In this document: piece after piece, positions 1 to 9,964 of the stretch
How positions within the stretch are numbered: the first letter of the stretch is position 1
How the letters are laid out: each line of letters starts with the position of its first letter
Origin: Mnemiopsis leidyi
Taxonomy: Eukaryota; Ctenophora; Tentaculata; Lobata; Bolinopsidae
Assembly (NCBI GenBank): GCA_000226015.1
Contig: JH155038.1
Location: 89,477-127,988 of the forward strand
Direction of reading: 5' to 3'
Length of the DNA stretch: 38,512 bases
Notes under the pieces: generated by a model
Told to the model about the DNA's origin: nothing
What the model saw: only the letters and a program-made list of their open reading frames with translations
Database searches by the model: none
Program-made: the position numbers and the translations under genes

Positions 1-450
1 GTTCGACATATGACATCGATGACCTAGGGGGGAGGGGGGTTTTCAAATGATGATGATTGATGACGAGGGGGAGGGGGGTTTGGCCAATGATGATGTCATC
101 AAAAATTTTTAGGATTTATAGGATTTTATTTCTTTTGAAAATTTTTATCAGAATTTTACAAAATCAAAGGAAAATTTTCAAGCAAAAATTCTGATTCAGA
201 AATCTGGTGAAATACTGTGTTTTCACTGACATAGTATAAAAAATTTCAAAAATGACTGCAAATTAAAAGACCAAAAATCAAGTTTTTTTGACATGAAGTA
301 GGAAGGGGGGTAGTTCCGACTGTGATGATGTCATTATGTTAATTTACCTGTGACATTTAGGGGGGTTTTGTCATGATGATGAATGAGGACGGAGGGGGGA
401 GGGGGGTAAAAATTACCGAAAATTTGCTGACGTCATATGTGAACGACCCC
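1..450. mobile_element. TA-flanked MITE, family A, copy 1 (left tip outside window)
   Basis: This copy matches the one at 7685-8131 along its length, including the G-rich runs, the 'tttggccaatgatgatg' segment and the AT-rich core. It ends in GAACGACCCC at 441-450, followed by TA. The window begins a few bases inside the left inverted repeat (GTTCgACATATGAC). It lies in the intron before the first visible WDR75 exon. A TA duplication with GGGGTCGTTCACATATGACG ends suggests a Tc1/mariner-type non-autonomous element. No coding capacity is seen. Confidence 0.8.
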
Positions 451-490
451 TAATAATGTCTTATTATTTTGAATTTGGATTTCTAAACAG

Positions 491-3016
491 TCCTGTCTTC
501 AGAGTCTGGAAACGTTGTTACCACGATACAAAAACACTGTGCTGCCACTCTTGAACACAAATCAGACACTCTAATCATCAAGAAACCTTGCGACAATTTC
601 CAAATCTCCTCATGCGGCAACTTTATCCTCTTTACACGTGACACGCGAGTGCGCGTCGTCAACACTTGCACGTGCGCCACTTTCACCAGATTTACTCACG
701 ATACCGACCTATGTTCTGTCACTCTTCATCCGACCAGAAATTTAGCTGCTGTGGCTGATGTTAACGGGAGGATTTGTTTACTTAATGACTGGAACGTCAA
801 GGTTTGTTTACGCTGCTGAATATAACGCAACAATTATCAAATTGATCCTCACCATATTTAATATTACTTTCTTAGTATAAAGTTTTGAATTACCAGAATA
901 ACAGGGCTATAGAGGCCTGAGCTGAAAACAGAAAAGTATCACATCCTGATCATAAACTTTCCAGGGTTGCACCGAGGCGACAGTCCAACACTGGCACGCT
1001 AACAAAGTCGGGGGTATGGGGTTCGCTCCCCGATCTGAAGTGTTGTTTTCTGGGGGCGCTGAGAGCGTTCTTGTAAAGTGGCTAGACGGTGAACCTCAGT
1101 TTCTACCCAGAATTGGGGGAGGTTAGTGTTCACGTATTACTTTAATAAGACTTTTCTTGAGACAAAATATGAAAATACCGAGGTAACCTCAAATATTTCC
1201 TTGTGTTTGAACTACCGATAATCCCAGGAATCCAGCACGTGTTATGCCCGGAGTCAGGGGACATAGTAGTCTTGGTAACAGAGGACACAGCTCTTCACGT
1301 AGTTTCTCTCAATACCTGGAGTGTCACCTTTAAACTCTGCAATATTCTCAAGCGGTACTTTATCTAAAACTGTATCTACAACTGTTTAGCTGAACTGTAA
1401 AAATGTTATGTAGGGTTTCTGTACAAGCTTGTACAGTATCTAGTATCTACTATAATCTATCACTCTGGGGCTGAGTGATACCAGTGTATTCCAATAATCG
1501 TCAAAACATGCTTAACATCTGCCCTCCCCAGACCACGAAAGACAGGAGAAAAAACTCGCACTACAACCGACATTGCTTGTACAAAGTCTGATGTCTTGTT
1601 CTCCTCAACTCCGGGCTTTCTACAGGTTTAGTAGCGACCTAGCTTTCATGTTTTCTAATTGACCTGCTTTGGTATGTTTACTTTAGATAAACGAGATATT
1701 AAGATGTTTTTACAGACACATAATTAGGGTCATGTTAATAAAGTGTTCAATCTATAAAGTCTGCAAGGAAAGTGCTAAGTTTTCAACTCAGGTGTACGAT
1801 GTTGAGAAAAGAGAACACAAGAGAGTGGTGGATATAACAAATCAGAACCAAAGTACGGGTCATATCCGGAACAAGGCACTCTCTTACATAGACATCACCC
1901 ACTTCAGGGTTTGTTCTGCTTCACACTGCCAAGTTTAGATGACTTCCAATTAGTCTTAGCTTTCTCCTTCGAATTATTTCTTTTAAAAAATCCTTTTCCC
2001 ATTAAGGTTCATTCTAACAATTTTCTCCTCAGTTAAGTGACGATGGGGAATGGTTAGTGACAGTCGAGCGTAGAGACGACGGATTTGTCACCCCTGAGAA
2101 TAGGCTGAAGTTCTGGAGAAAAGAAGAGAAGACTGAGTACACAATGAAGACATGTGTTGATCCACCACATGCCAAGTTGACTACCTCCCTCTCTCTCGGT
2201 ATAACAACAGAACCCACCGCGGTGACCACGTCAACCGACTGTACTGTGAAAGTGTGGGGATGTGGGGACGAGGAGGACAGTTGGACACAGAGACAGGTTT
2301 TGAGACACCGACACGGCCCAGCCTACTCCAGTCTGATTTCAGGGGATGGCAGTGTGGTGGTTGTGGGATACAAGGGACTGGTCGTCCTCTACGGTACTGC
2401 TTCCTGGGACGTAAAGGCGGAGGTGCCGCAGTCTGTTGGTCGACTGGATCAGATCTTCTTGTCGGGATATTATCTACTCACTTCCTCCAGAGATCTGATA
2501 TCAGTGTGGAACCTCACCTCGCTGTCTCTCTGCTGGGAAGTTTCAGCTAACATCTCCTACATTCTTGCTCTGCCAGACAAAACATTCCTTGCCTTTGTCT
2601 CTCGGAAGTCGGTGACAGACGCGTTCTTGTTTGGTGTGAAAAGTGCAGCTCCATTAGCCGTACACAAGTTTGTGTGCCCAGGAGTGGTTGAGGGAGCGTG
2701 CTTAGTAACGAGGGAGGACGGGGGAGAGATGGTTGTGATGTTAAACAGTGAACACGAGCTCTATACTCTGTCCCACACTGCTCCTCCTCCCCTTGCCACC
2801 TCAGAAAGAGAACATCAAGACACAGCTACAATATTCACACATCTTCTCAAAATATCATCTCCTCCTGCAGCATTGCCCGAGTTAAGACATAATTCTACTG
2901 CTACTGTGGCTTCTTCGGTTTTAAACGTTTCAAGCAACGCGTTGCCTCCTTTGTCAGCAATTTGTGCTAATGTTTTGTCAGACTTTTTACCTCAGAAAGT
3001 AGTGCATAGCAATTAG
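491..3016 (+). CDS. WDR75: WDR75 / Utp17-like WD40 nucleolar protein, 5'-partial
   Basis: Six in-frame exons: 491-801, 965-1121, 1228-1354, 1532-1625, 1792-1908, 2033-3016 (stop TAG). Splice phases match at every junction, giving about 596 residues. Human WDR75 has about 830, so roughly the first 190-200 residues lie upstream. Recognisable segments, in family order, are LHPTRNLAAVADVNGRICLL, HWHANKVGGMGFAP with SGGAESVLVKW, LFSSTPGFLQ, WLVTVERRD, TSTDCTVKVW and the C-terminal LPPLSAICANVL. These are WD40 blades of the two-propeller protein. In yeast and human WDR75 acts in the t-UTP/UTPA part of the small-subunit processome, promoting pre-rRNA transcription and 18S maturation in the nucleolus. 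The acidic lysine-rich tail of the human protein is absent here; the last exon simply ends. Introns are 106 to 177 bp. The junction of exons 3 and 4 (AAGCG|gtactt) is the weakest. Confidence 0.88.
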
Positions 3017-3200
3017 AGTGTCCACGGTGAAGGGGTTTTTAATTTTCTTAATTTATTACCGTTTGCCGATATGTTTTATCAATGCTATCGCTTATGCAGC
3101 ACTGGGAATTTTTGAGATATTGTTGTGAGTCTAATTGAGTTTGACTAGCCATCTTATGGCATTTATTTTATTCATATTTGAGTATAAATTGTTCAGCATC

Positions 3201-3206
3201 AATAAA
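3201..3206 (+). terminator. Polyadenylation signal AATAAA for WDR75
   Basis: AATAAA lies 185 bp after the WDR75 stop codon, the only canonical signal in the 3' flank before the next gene. The remaining 3018-3520 is AT-rich flank in which I see nothing else. Confidence 0.55.
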
Positions 3207-3520
3207 CCTTAAACATGGCCAAATATCATCTTTGAACACTTGGCTCCTCGACATAGTTATATTGCGATACAAAAAAGTGCCAATTTTACTGAAGATTTGT
3301 TTATCACACAAACAATCAATTTAACTTTAAGCGTTTAAACTAAAACGAGGGAAAAGTTGCATCAATTAAAAGGAATCAAGCACGTTTAAAAAGCAAGCTC
3401 TAAATCTAATCCTGATTTTTGTTCTAAATTGATGTTTTGTCCTCGAGTGATTCTTGTGAGTAGTAATAAGTTTTATTTGTAGATGAGGATCTACTTATCT
3501 CAAGCGATTATTCCTGACGT

Positions 3521-3528
3521 TCTCGCGA
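3521..3528. promoter_or_regulatory. TCTCGCGA promoter-type motif
   Basis: The palindrome TCTCGCGA, in context TGACGTTCTCGCGACG, lies 89 bp before the ATG of the next small gene. TCTCGCGAGA-like palindromes are known core-promoter elements of TATA-less housekeeping genes in vertebrates. Its use here is an inference from sequence and position only. Confidence 0.3.
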
Positions 3529-3616
3529 CGTAGAATATCGTAGAAAAACTTCACTCAGCAACTGTTCTGACAGCTCTATTTTGACTGCTATCAATTACGT
3601 CAAAAAAAAGATAAAA

Positions 3617-3959
3617 ATGGACGCCGAAGTGGGTTAGATATTTCAATTTATTGTCTTTCTTATTCTCATCGGTAGAACGGAGGCCACAACATAACAATCA
3701 AGTAGGCTCATCCAGTGTCAGTTCATCAGATGGACAAAAGACACCAAGATGCATTCCAAATCATATATCTATAGAAATTAATTTCACCTGCTTTTATTCA
3801 TACCAGCTTGATGCTTTTGTTTGCCTATTTCTCCATCTGTTGAAGAAACAAAAATGGATGTATGGTGTAAATTCCTATTACAAGATCTTCATCTTGATTC
3901 TTGCTCAGCTATTGCTTGTCTCTCTTTTTCTCTCTCGCCGTAGCCACTTGTGCGGGTGA
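3617..3959 (+). CDS. Small predicted membrane protein, 99 aa, two exons
   Basis: Exon 1 (3617-3632) reads MDAEV and splits a codon at GTGG|gttag. Exon 2 (3676-3959) continues in frame to TGA. The intron is only 43 bp, with a pyrimidine-rich 3' end and TAG acceptor. The protein has a hydrophilic Ser-rich N-terminal half (residues about 6-35), a mixed hydrophobic stretch (LDAFVCLFLHLL), and a strong C-terminal membrane segment (KIFILILAQLLLVSLFL) followed by the basic end SRRSH. That layout resembles a tail-anchored protein. I do not recognise the family. The open frame, the tiny legal intron and a promoter-like motif upstream support a gene. Without exon 1 the frame would start at a TTG, so the spliced model is preferred. 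The small-gene call could still be wrong. Confidence 0.45.
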
Positions 3960-4007
3960 CCATACATTGCCCACGCCATTTGGATTAATTTGGAACAGCA
4001 TTCCCAG

Positions 4008-4073
4008 TTGACGAGATTATATCCGTCTAACGTTCTAACGTTAGCTGCGTGAGTCGGGTATCACCGCGACAAT
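4008..4073 (+). mobile_element. TTGACGAG mini-element, copy 1 (66 bp) with 8-bp TSD
   Basis: Flanked by the direct repeat ATTCCCAG (4000-4007 and 4074-4081). The ends TTGACGAGATTATATCC and the reverse complement of GGTATCACCGCGACAA are imperfect inverted repeats (about 14 of 20 positions match). The middle holds a perfect hairpin, CTAACGTT-CT-AACGTTAG. It is far below the usual size of a MITE. The same sequence recurs at 6363-6421, 10934-11343, 37633-37704 and 37794-38083. Confidence 0.75.
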
Positions 4074-4139
4074 ATTCCCAGCCGGGTAAAGTTATGTAAA
4101 TGTAATGATGATTAATACACGGAGCAGAATGGAAAGTAT

Positions 4140-6340
4140 ATTAATTAGGGGGGTACGGCAACCACCCCAGAAAAGACACTTAACCACACATTTTTGAACC
4201 TTGAGACTGTCATCAATCGATTTTTCATCAAATTTTAGTCCGGGTTCAAAAAAGGTATGACAACATGAAGTGTGGTATACTACCACCGACCCCCGTCGAC
4301 GCTCTTTTTGCAAACGGAAAGAGATAGAGACTACGGCTCCTCTAAGGGCCCTTTAAAAGGCCCAAAAAGTCTCAAACTCGGGGGACGAATTGGAGTTCAA
4401 GTACGGAAAGAGATAGAATCATGAAAATTTCAGGTATTGTACTTGTAGATTTCAACGGGTTGTGTGGCTTAGGGTATGTGAAAATTGATATGAAGGCCTT
4501 TAAGAGCCTTTTCAAGCATTTAAGGCCCTAAAATGAAACTTATCAACTTTGAGCTAGAAGAAAAAGTTAGACCAGTTTTTACGTAAAATTTAACGAGTTT
4601 CGAATCATCACGTGACCTCTTACATAACTATAAGTATAAGCCCCCAAAATTGAAATTTTCAAATTTGAGCTCGGAAAAAAGTTAGACCAGTATTTTGACG
4701 TAAAATTTGACGAGGAATCCGAATTTTATAGTTTCGAAATATCCGAAAAATCATCACGTGACACCTTATAATTGCCTCAGAAATTGAAATTTTCAAATTT
4801 GAGCTAGAAGAAAAGTTAGACCTACATTTTCATTTTGTGGTAAAATTTGACGGCGAATCCGATGGTGGTTGTCTCGAAGCTCAAAAACCTATTTACACCC
4901 CCTTTAAGTTTATTGCCCTTATCGATCCCCTATCTATAGCTGGAGTACAGATTGGTGACCTTAGGGGTGTGATGCTCGATCGTACAGTTTGGAGAAACAT
5001 CGTGGAGCAGTTTTCGATCGAGTATGGCTCAAAGTAAAAAGTAAGAATAGCCAAACAATTAAAATTTTCAACTTTGAGGTAGAAGAAAAGTTACACTAAT
5101 ATTTTCACGTAAAATTTGACAAGGAATTAAAAGTTCGAAGCCGGAAAAATATCACGTGACCCCCTAAGTGACCCCTTATTCTTGAGCTAGAAGAAAAGTT
5201 AGACCAACATTTAGACGTGAAATTACAAGTAATCTAAAAACCACGTGTCTTTTCTGGATGGAGGCACTCTTGGCACGTGCTTTGCGTTTTGCGAAGACTT
5301 GCAGCTCTGTCAGCAACCATAATTTTGCAGTTTAAGTGCACTTTGGAAGTCTCCACATTAATTTTAAATGACAAATTACACGATTAAGCTGCTCTCATGG
5401 TCTCCATTGTTTCTCCCGTCTCCGGTTTTGTCATGAGTCTTAGCACTTAGTCTTTGTCAAACTCAACGATCAACTGCCTCATGCATATGGAGATTACCAT
5501 AGTTTAGTGTACATTTTGAGTATGAGTTTGACGCCTTTAGTTATACCAACGGCCAATCTCCTAGCCAACTTTGTATTTCGTTTGATGTAAAATTTGTTGT
5601 ATTTAACCCTGGCTCTTGGGTGCTGTTAAGCTTATAGTTATTGTCAATACTGGAGCTAACACTTCAGCTTTAAGTTTTACACCAACAGCAACACTAATTA
5701 AATCTGAATAAACTGGCACCAAAGAAATTGTCAAGTTTAACCATCAGCTGTGATAATTAGGGGGGGGGGGGGCAAGTCCCTTAGAAGCCCAATTTTTAAG
5801 GGCCCTTGAGGGGTCCCCGAAGTTAAAAATGGGACTTTTTGGGCCCTAAAATTTTATGACTTAATCCAACCTTAGGCAGTATATTGGGTTATAATTATGG
5901 CGAATATGATTAAAACTGGCCGAAATACATGTTAGAAAACAATGGTGACAGTGGCACCAAGGGCGCCACTGTCGTCAATGCCGACATGAAATCGGGTGGC
6001 AACCACCCCAGAAAAGACACATACCAAAAAATGTTTGTACCTCGAGACTATTGTCAGTCGATTTCTCGGCCCCAAAATGTAAATTTTTAACTTTGAGCTA
6101 GGAGAAACGTTAGACCAGTATAATTTTGACGTAAAATTTGACGAGGATAGTTTTGAATACGAAAAATCATCACGTGATCCCTTAATTGACCCCTTATAAG
6201 GCTCCAAATTGGAAATTTTCAGCTTTGAGCAGTGAGCTACGAAAAATTTAGACCAGTATTTTGACGTACAATTTAACGAGGAATCCGAATTCGATAGTTT
6301 TGAAGCCGAAAAAGTATCACGTGACCCCTTAAGTGATCCC
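4140..6340. repeat. Degenerate ~110-150 bp repeat block with conserved CACGTG
   Basis: The unit 'TTTGAGCTAGAAGAAAAGTTAGACCAG...TTTGACGTAAAATTTGACGAGGAATCCG...ATCACGTGACCCCTTA' (given here as fragments) recurs at about 4530-4640, 4660-4770, 4785-4860, 5065-5170, 5180-5230, 6065-6190 and 6195-6330. Spacing and divergence vary between copies. A header segment, 'CAACCACCCCAGAAAAGACAC', occurs at 4159 and again near 6000. Most units keep an E-box-like CACGTG followed by a CCCCTTA run. Between units are a poly-G run (5761-5772) and nondescript AT-rich DNA (5260-5760). No protein-coding gene is supported in the block. Confidence 0.6.
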
Positions 6341-6362
6341 TTATTCTTGAGGAAGAAGAAAA

Positions 6363-6421
6363 TTGTCGCGGTGATATCGGACTCTCGCAGTTAGAACGTT
6401 AGACGGATATCATCTCGTCAA
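6363..6421 (-). mobile_element. TTGACGAG mini-element, copy 2 (59 bp) with 8-bp TSD
   Basis: This is an inverted copy of the element at 4008. It starts TTGTCGCGGTGATATC and ends GGATATCATCTCGTCAA, and is flanked by the direct repeat GAAGAAAA (6355-6362 and 6422-6429). It lies inside the degenerate repeat block, so it inserted after that block had formed. Confidence 0.75.
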
Positions 6422-6469
6422 GAAGAAAAATTAGACGTGAAAGAAATTACAAGGAATCTAAAAACCACG

Positions 6470-6640
6470 TATAATGGTACATTCGGCCTCCTGTAATTGG
6501 CCGTTACACTTGTGTAACATGTGGCTGTTGGAGTGTCCGAATTAGAATAAGTATGAGATTACGTAATTGGCCGTTACACTTGTGTAACAATAACATGTGG
6601 CTGTTGGAGTGTCCCAATTAAAATAAGTATGAGATTACGC
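6470..6640 (+). repeat. Dispersed ~70-90 bp repeat, duplicated in tandem
   Basis: Two adjacent copies share 'AATTGGCCGTTACACTTGTG', 'TGTGGCTGTTGGAGTGTCC' and 'AATAAGTATGAGAT'. A third copy is at about 14425-14510 within an intron of the GPCR gene. The unit begins ATTCGGCCTCC and its far part, reversed, reads ATTCGGACACTCC, so it may have been a small inverted-repeat element. Confidence 0.65.
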
Positions 6641-6679
6641 GTCCTCTCTGGCTGGAGGCACGCTTTGCGTTTTGCGACT

Positions 6680-7040
6680 GATTATCACCGTTGGCGCCAA
6701 TGTTACCATTGATGCCATTATCACCATTGGTACCATTGTCGCCATTGGTGCCATTGTCGCCATTGGTACCATTGTCGGTACCATTGTCGCCATTGGTACC
6801 ATTGTCGATATTGGAATTTCAAATGATCCATTCACTCTGAGTGGTGATCGTGAAAAAGGTATCGCCATCGAGTGGTTCCGTTAGATCCATTATAATGGAT
6901 CCGTTATAATGGATTGGATCCAATGGTCGGCAATGGCGATCACCATTGGCGCCAATGGAACACAACCATTGGCGCCAATGGCACATCCATTTGTTCCATT
7001 GAGTGGATCCACTGGCGCCAATGGCGCCAATTGCCCCACT
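6680..7040. repeat. Palindrome-rich ACCATTGGCG repeat tract
   Basis: About 360 bp built from short ATTGGxxCCAT words. In the left part the spacing is roughly 9-12 bp (CCATTGTCGCCATTGGTACC). In the right part 16-bp perfect palindromes CCATTGGCGCCAATGG occur at 6943-6958 and 6966-6981, with further ones around 6890-6926 (TTATAATGGATCC) and 7008-7032. Part of it (about 6805-6880) resembles 15285-15400, so a dispersed element contributed. Open frames on both strands here are a by-product of the short period and are not called. Confidence 0.6.
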
Positions 7041-7318
7041 CACCCAACTATATGAAAAAAATAAAAATTGTATTGTTTTTTAATGATTTTTGTCAAAATT
7101 TTCATATTAAGAAGGAAAATTTTCAAGTGAAGTGCAAGTAAGACAATTTTCAAGTCCATTTCAACATAAGGTAAAAATAAAATTGTATGTATATGGTATA
7201 ATATAAGCTGTAAACAATAATATGTTTTATTTCTTCCAAGCCCCGTTCATGTTGTACTTGTGAAAGATTCTAGATGTGGAGCTTTGTGAACAGAGTTTGA
7301 ACAAAGTTTATTCAATGT

Positions 7319-7389
7319 AGAATTCCACCCCTAGAATTCTACCCGTGGAATTCCGCCGGCGGAATTCTACACGTGGAATTCTACCGGTG
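7319..7389. repeat. Five 14-bp GAATTCyaCCsGTG tandem units
   Basis: Five units of 14 bp each start with GAATTC followed by a variable half-palindrome (CACCCCTA, TACCCGTG, CGCCGGCG, TACACGTG, TACCGGTG). The constant GAATTC and the mostly self-complementary variable parts make the whole tract able to fold. The surrounding 7045-7318 and 7390-7680 are AT-rich with no gene seen. Confidence 0.6.
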
Positions 7390-7684
7390 GAAGTGTTGGG
7401 CTTTTTAGAGACTGCCACGTATTGTCGTATAGGTCAAATTGAATGAGTGAAATTAATTCATAGAACAGGGTCATGTCAGAGGAAGATAGGGAGGAACTAC
7501 CTAGATGATGTTAAGGAGCTGTCTGATGACATAGAGGAGTTGCTGTCACTATCGTAATGCACCACAGTCTTGAAAATATGTACTGCCACTGTGTTTTTAA
7601 TGAATTTTTGCAATAAAAGCCAAAAATCAAAGTATTTTGACATGAAATTTGGGTGGGGGGGTCCCAACTGTGATGAAATCATTA

Positions 7685-8131
7685 GGGGTCGTTCACATAT
7701 GACGTCATCACCTAGAGGGGGGGGGGTTTCCAAATGATGACGATTGATGACGAGGGGGGAGGGGGGCTTGGCCAATGATGATGCCATCAATATTTTTTAG
7801 GATTCATAGGACTTTTGTTGTAAATTTTTGATTTCTTTTGAAAATTTTTATCAGAATTTTACAAAATCAAAAGGAAAATGTTCAATTACAAATTGTGATT
7901 CAGAAATCTGGTGAAATACTTTGTTTTCACTGACTAAGTAAAAAATTCAAAAACTACTGCAAATTACACCAAATATCAAAGTTTGGGGAATGGGGGGTTC
8001 CGACTGTGATGATGTCATTATAGTAATTTATCTCTGACATTTAGGGGGGGTTTGTCATGATGACGAAAGACGACAGAGGGAGGAGGGGGTCAAAAAGCCA
8101 AAATTTGCTGGCGTCATATGTGAACGACCCC
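7685..8131 (+). mobile_element. TA-flanked MITE, family A, copy 2 (447 bp, complete)
   Basis: Terminal inverted repeats of about 21 bp: GGGGTCGTTCACATATGACG on the left and the reverse complement of CGTCATATGTGAACGACCCC on the right. TA flanks both ends (7683-7684 and 8132-8133). The inner part shows G-runs (AGGGGGGAGGGGGG) near each end and an AT-rich core. The left tip contains a CRE-like TGACGTCA. It is non-coding and matches copy 1 at 1-450. Confidence 0.85.
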
Positions 8132-8133
8132 TA

Positions 8134-9200
8134 TTTGCATAGTCAGGGTATTTATAGATCAATGAATAACGGATTATCATCGAAGTATAACTGCTGCCGT
8201 GAATCACTGCTAATATGGTAACATTATTATTAAGCTTCAAGTTCCACTTCCATTCGGCTTCATACCAATTCTTAAATTCTAGTTCTACCGGCTCTTTTCT
8301 GCAAAGAGATGACAGTTTCATAGTGTTGAAAGTACTTGTTCTCTCAGTATTTAGAGTGAGGTGTCCTTAAACAGGAAAGTACAAAAGGACAACCAACGCT
8401 ATAAGTATACAGTCAGTTGAGGCGATAAATTGTGTACTTTCGTGTATAACTTTTGTCAGTTCAAAGTCGCTGCTGAAGTGTTTCTGGCTTTTACAGAGAT
8501 CATATTTTAGATTTGATATGTTCATACTTCCAGTTTCTTTACATTTACAAGTAAGCGTTTACTGTACCAATTAAAATTATTTACCTGATATAAATAATGA
8601 AAGGCAAAAGAGTCATATTATACTTATAACTTTAGTTTGATGTTATAAGTGTGTGGCTTTTGATTTGATTTGAATTTTAAGAACATGAGCTGCATACTGC
8701 TTTTCGATGGAAAAGACAGTTCGCAGTTTCTGTGAAACTGAACTCATATAAATTTCATGTGCCATGAACTTTGATGGCCACATGGCGGTGCTCATTGACG
8801 CCAATAATTTCTGTGAATGTTAAAATGAAAGTTCGGAGAAATTAAAACGTATATATGTATTTTTCATCATCTTTCAAGTCATGAACAATAAGAGCCATAT
8901 CCACTTTCTCTACTTTCCTCTCTCAAGTCAAGACTCAACTCTTTCCTCTCTTCTCTCCTCTCTCCACGTGACACTGAAAAAATCTACAAAATTGCGTAAA
9001 AATCATCTAACTATAAGTACTACCTATAATAAAGCGTGCGGTCATTATAAACAAGTCTCTGGCCAGAAAAGGCACAGGACTATCACTATTTCTGAAACTT
9101 AAATCCGCCACCAAGCTTCGTGTCAAAACGTCAGTCCAACTTTCCTTGAGGCTTAACATTGAATATATGTATGTTTCGCCTATAACGGTCAATAAAATTA
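8134..9200. other. AT-rich intergenic stretch, nothing recognised
   Basis: No splice-consistent open frames, tRNA-like folds or clear repeats were found. A short pyrimidine tract (TCTCTCAAG...TCTCCTCTCTC) lies at 8917-8964. Short open frames on both strands show no recognisable protein. Confidence 0.4.
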
Positions 9201-9720
9201 GTTTACCTTTCCTTTTTTCCTCAAATTTTAGTCCAGGTTCTAAAAAAGTTGCCACCCTTTAAAAAATAATATAAACCACACTTGTGGTTGTTTTAGGTGG
9301 TCACAGCAGATGCGGTGGCCTGTTTAGTACTCTGATTGAGTACTCTGTTTAGGGTGTGGTTATTCGATTCGACCCTCTCTCGACACTTTTTGGGGCCTTT
9401 TAGGGCCTTTGATTTTAAGGCCCTAAAAATTAAAATATTAACTTTGAGCTAGAAAAAAAGTTGGACCAGCATTTCGACGTATAAAGTCAAAATTTGACGG
9501 TGAATACGATGGCGACAATCCCGAAGCCCAAAACCTTATTCGAACCCCCTAAAAGAATATGGTCCTAATTGACCTAAAAATTAAAATTTTTGACTTGGAA
9601 TTAGATCTAGAAGAACTAGAAGTAGAAGAGTTACTGTTAGTTTAAGACCATCATTTTGACCTCAAATGGCCCATTTTTACCCCGTTAGGATCAGAAAATG
9701 GATATTTTAATTTTACCGGG
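9200..9720 (+). repeat. Diverged second copy of the 4140-6340 repeat
   Basis: The segment 'AAATTTTAGTCCAGGTTC' with a downstream 'TTTGAGCTAGAAAAAAAGTT' and 'AAAATTTGACGGTGAATACG' parallels 4230-4260 and 4780-4860. It is a partial, older copy lying upstream of the GPCR gene. The DNA from 9720 to 9964 is AT-rich with no clear element. Confidence 0.5.
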
Positions 9721-9964
9721 AGCCAGATGTTAATGTAAAATTATAATAAAAGCAACTTAAAATAAGTAAAATGTGAGACTTCAATTAAATATAGTTTAAG
9801 TAAGATAAGTGGCAGTGGATGATTGTTAAGATTGAGAATGCAAATGGCGATTATTATTGACATTAAGTTTACATTCATAGATGAAAAATCGTGTGCCATG
9901 TTTAACAATTATTTGATCCTCCCAGTGTAGACATGTCTCGAAAGATCATTTCAGCAGAAACATT

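Noticed and set aside
4837-5037. 66-residue plus-strand frame in the repeat block
   Set aside because: It lies within the degenerate repeat, the related copy near 9500 is interrupted by stops, and no protein family is recognised.
4008-6421. One 2.4-kb DNA transposon with inverted ends at 4008 and 6421
   Set aside because: Each end copy has its own complete structure and its own 8-bp flanking duplication, so they are two independent small insertions.
6635-7141. Open frames on both strands with MVPMATMVP- or IGTIVAIG-type repeats
   Set aside because: These are translations of a short-period palindromic repeat; both strands and several frames are open at once.
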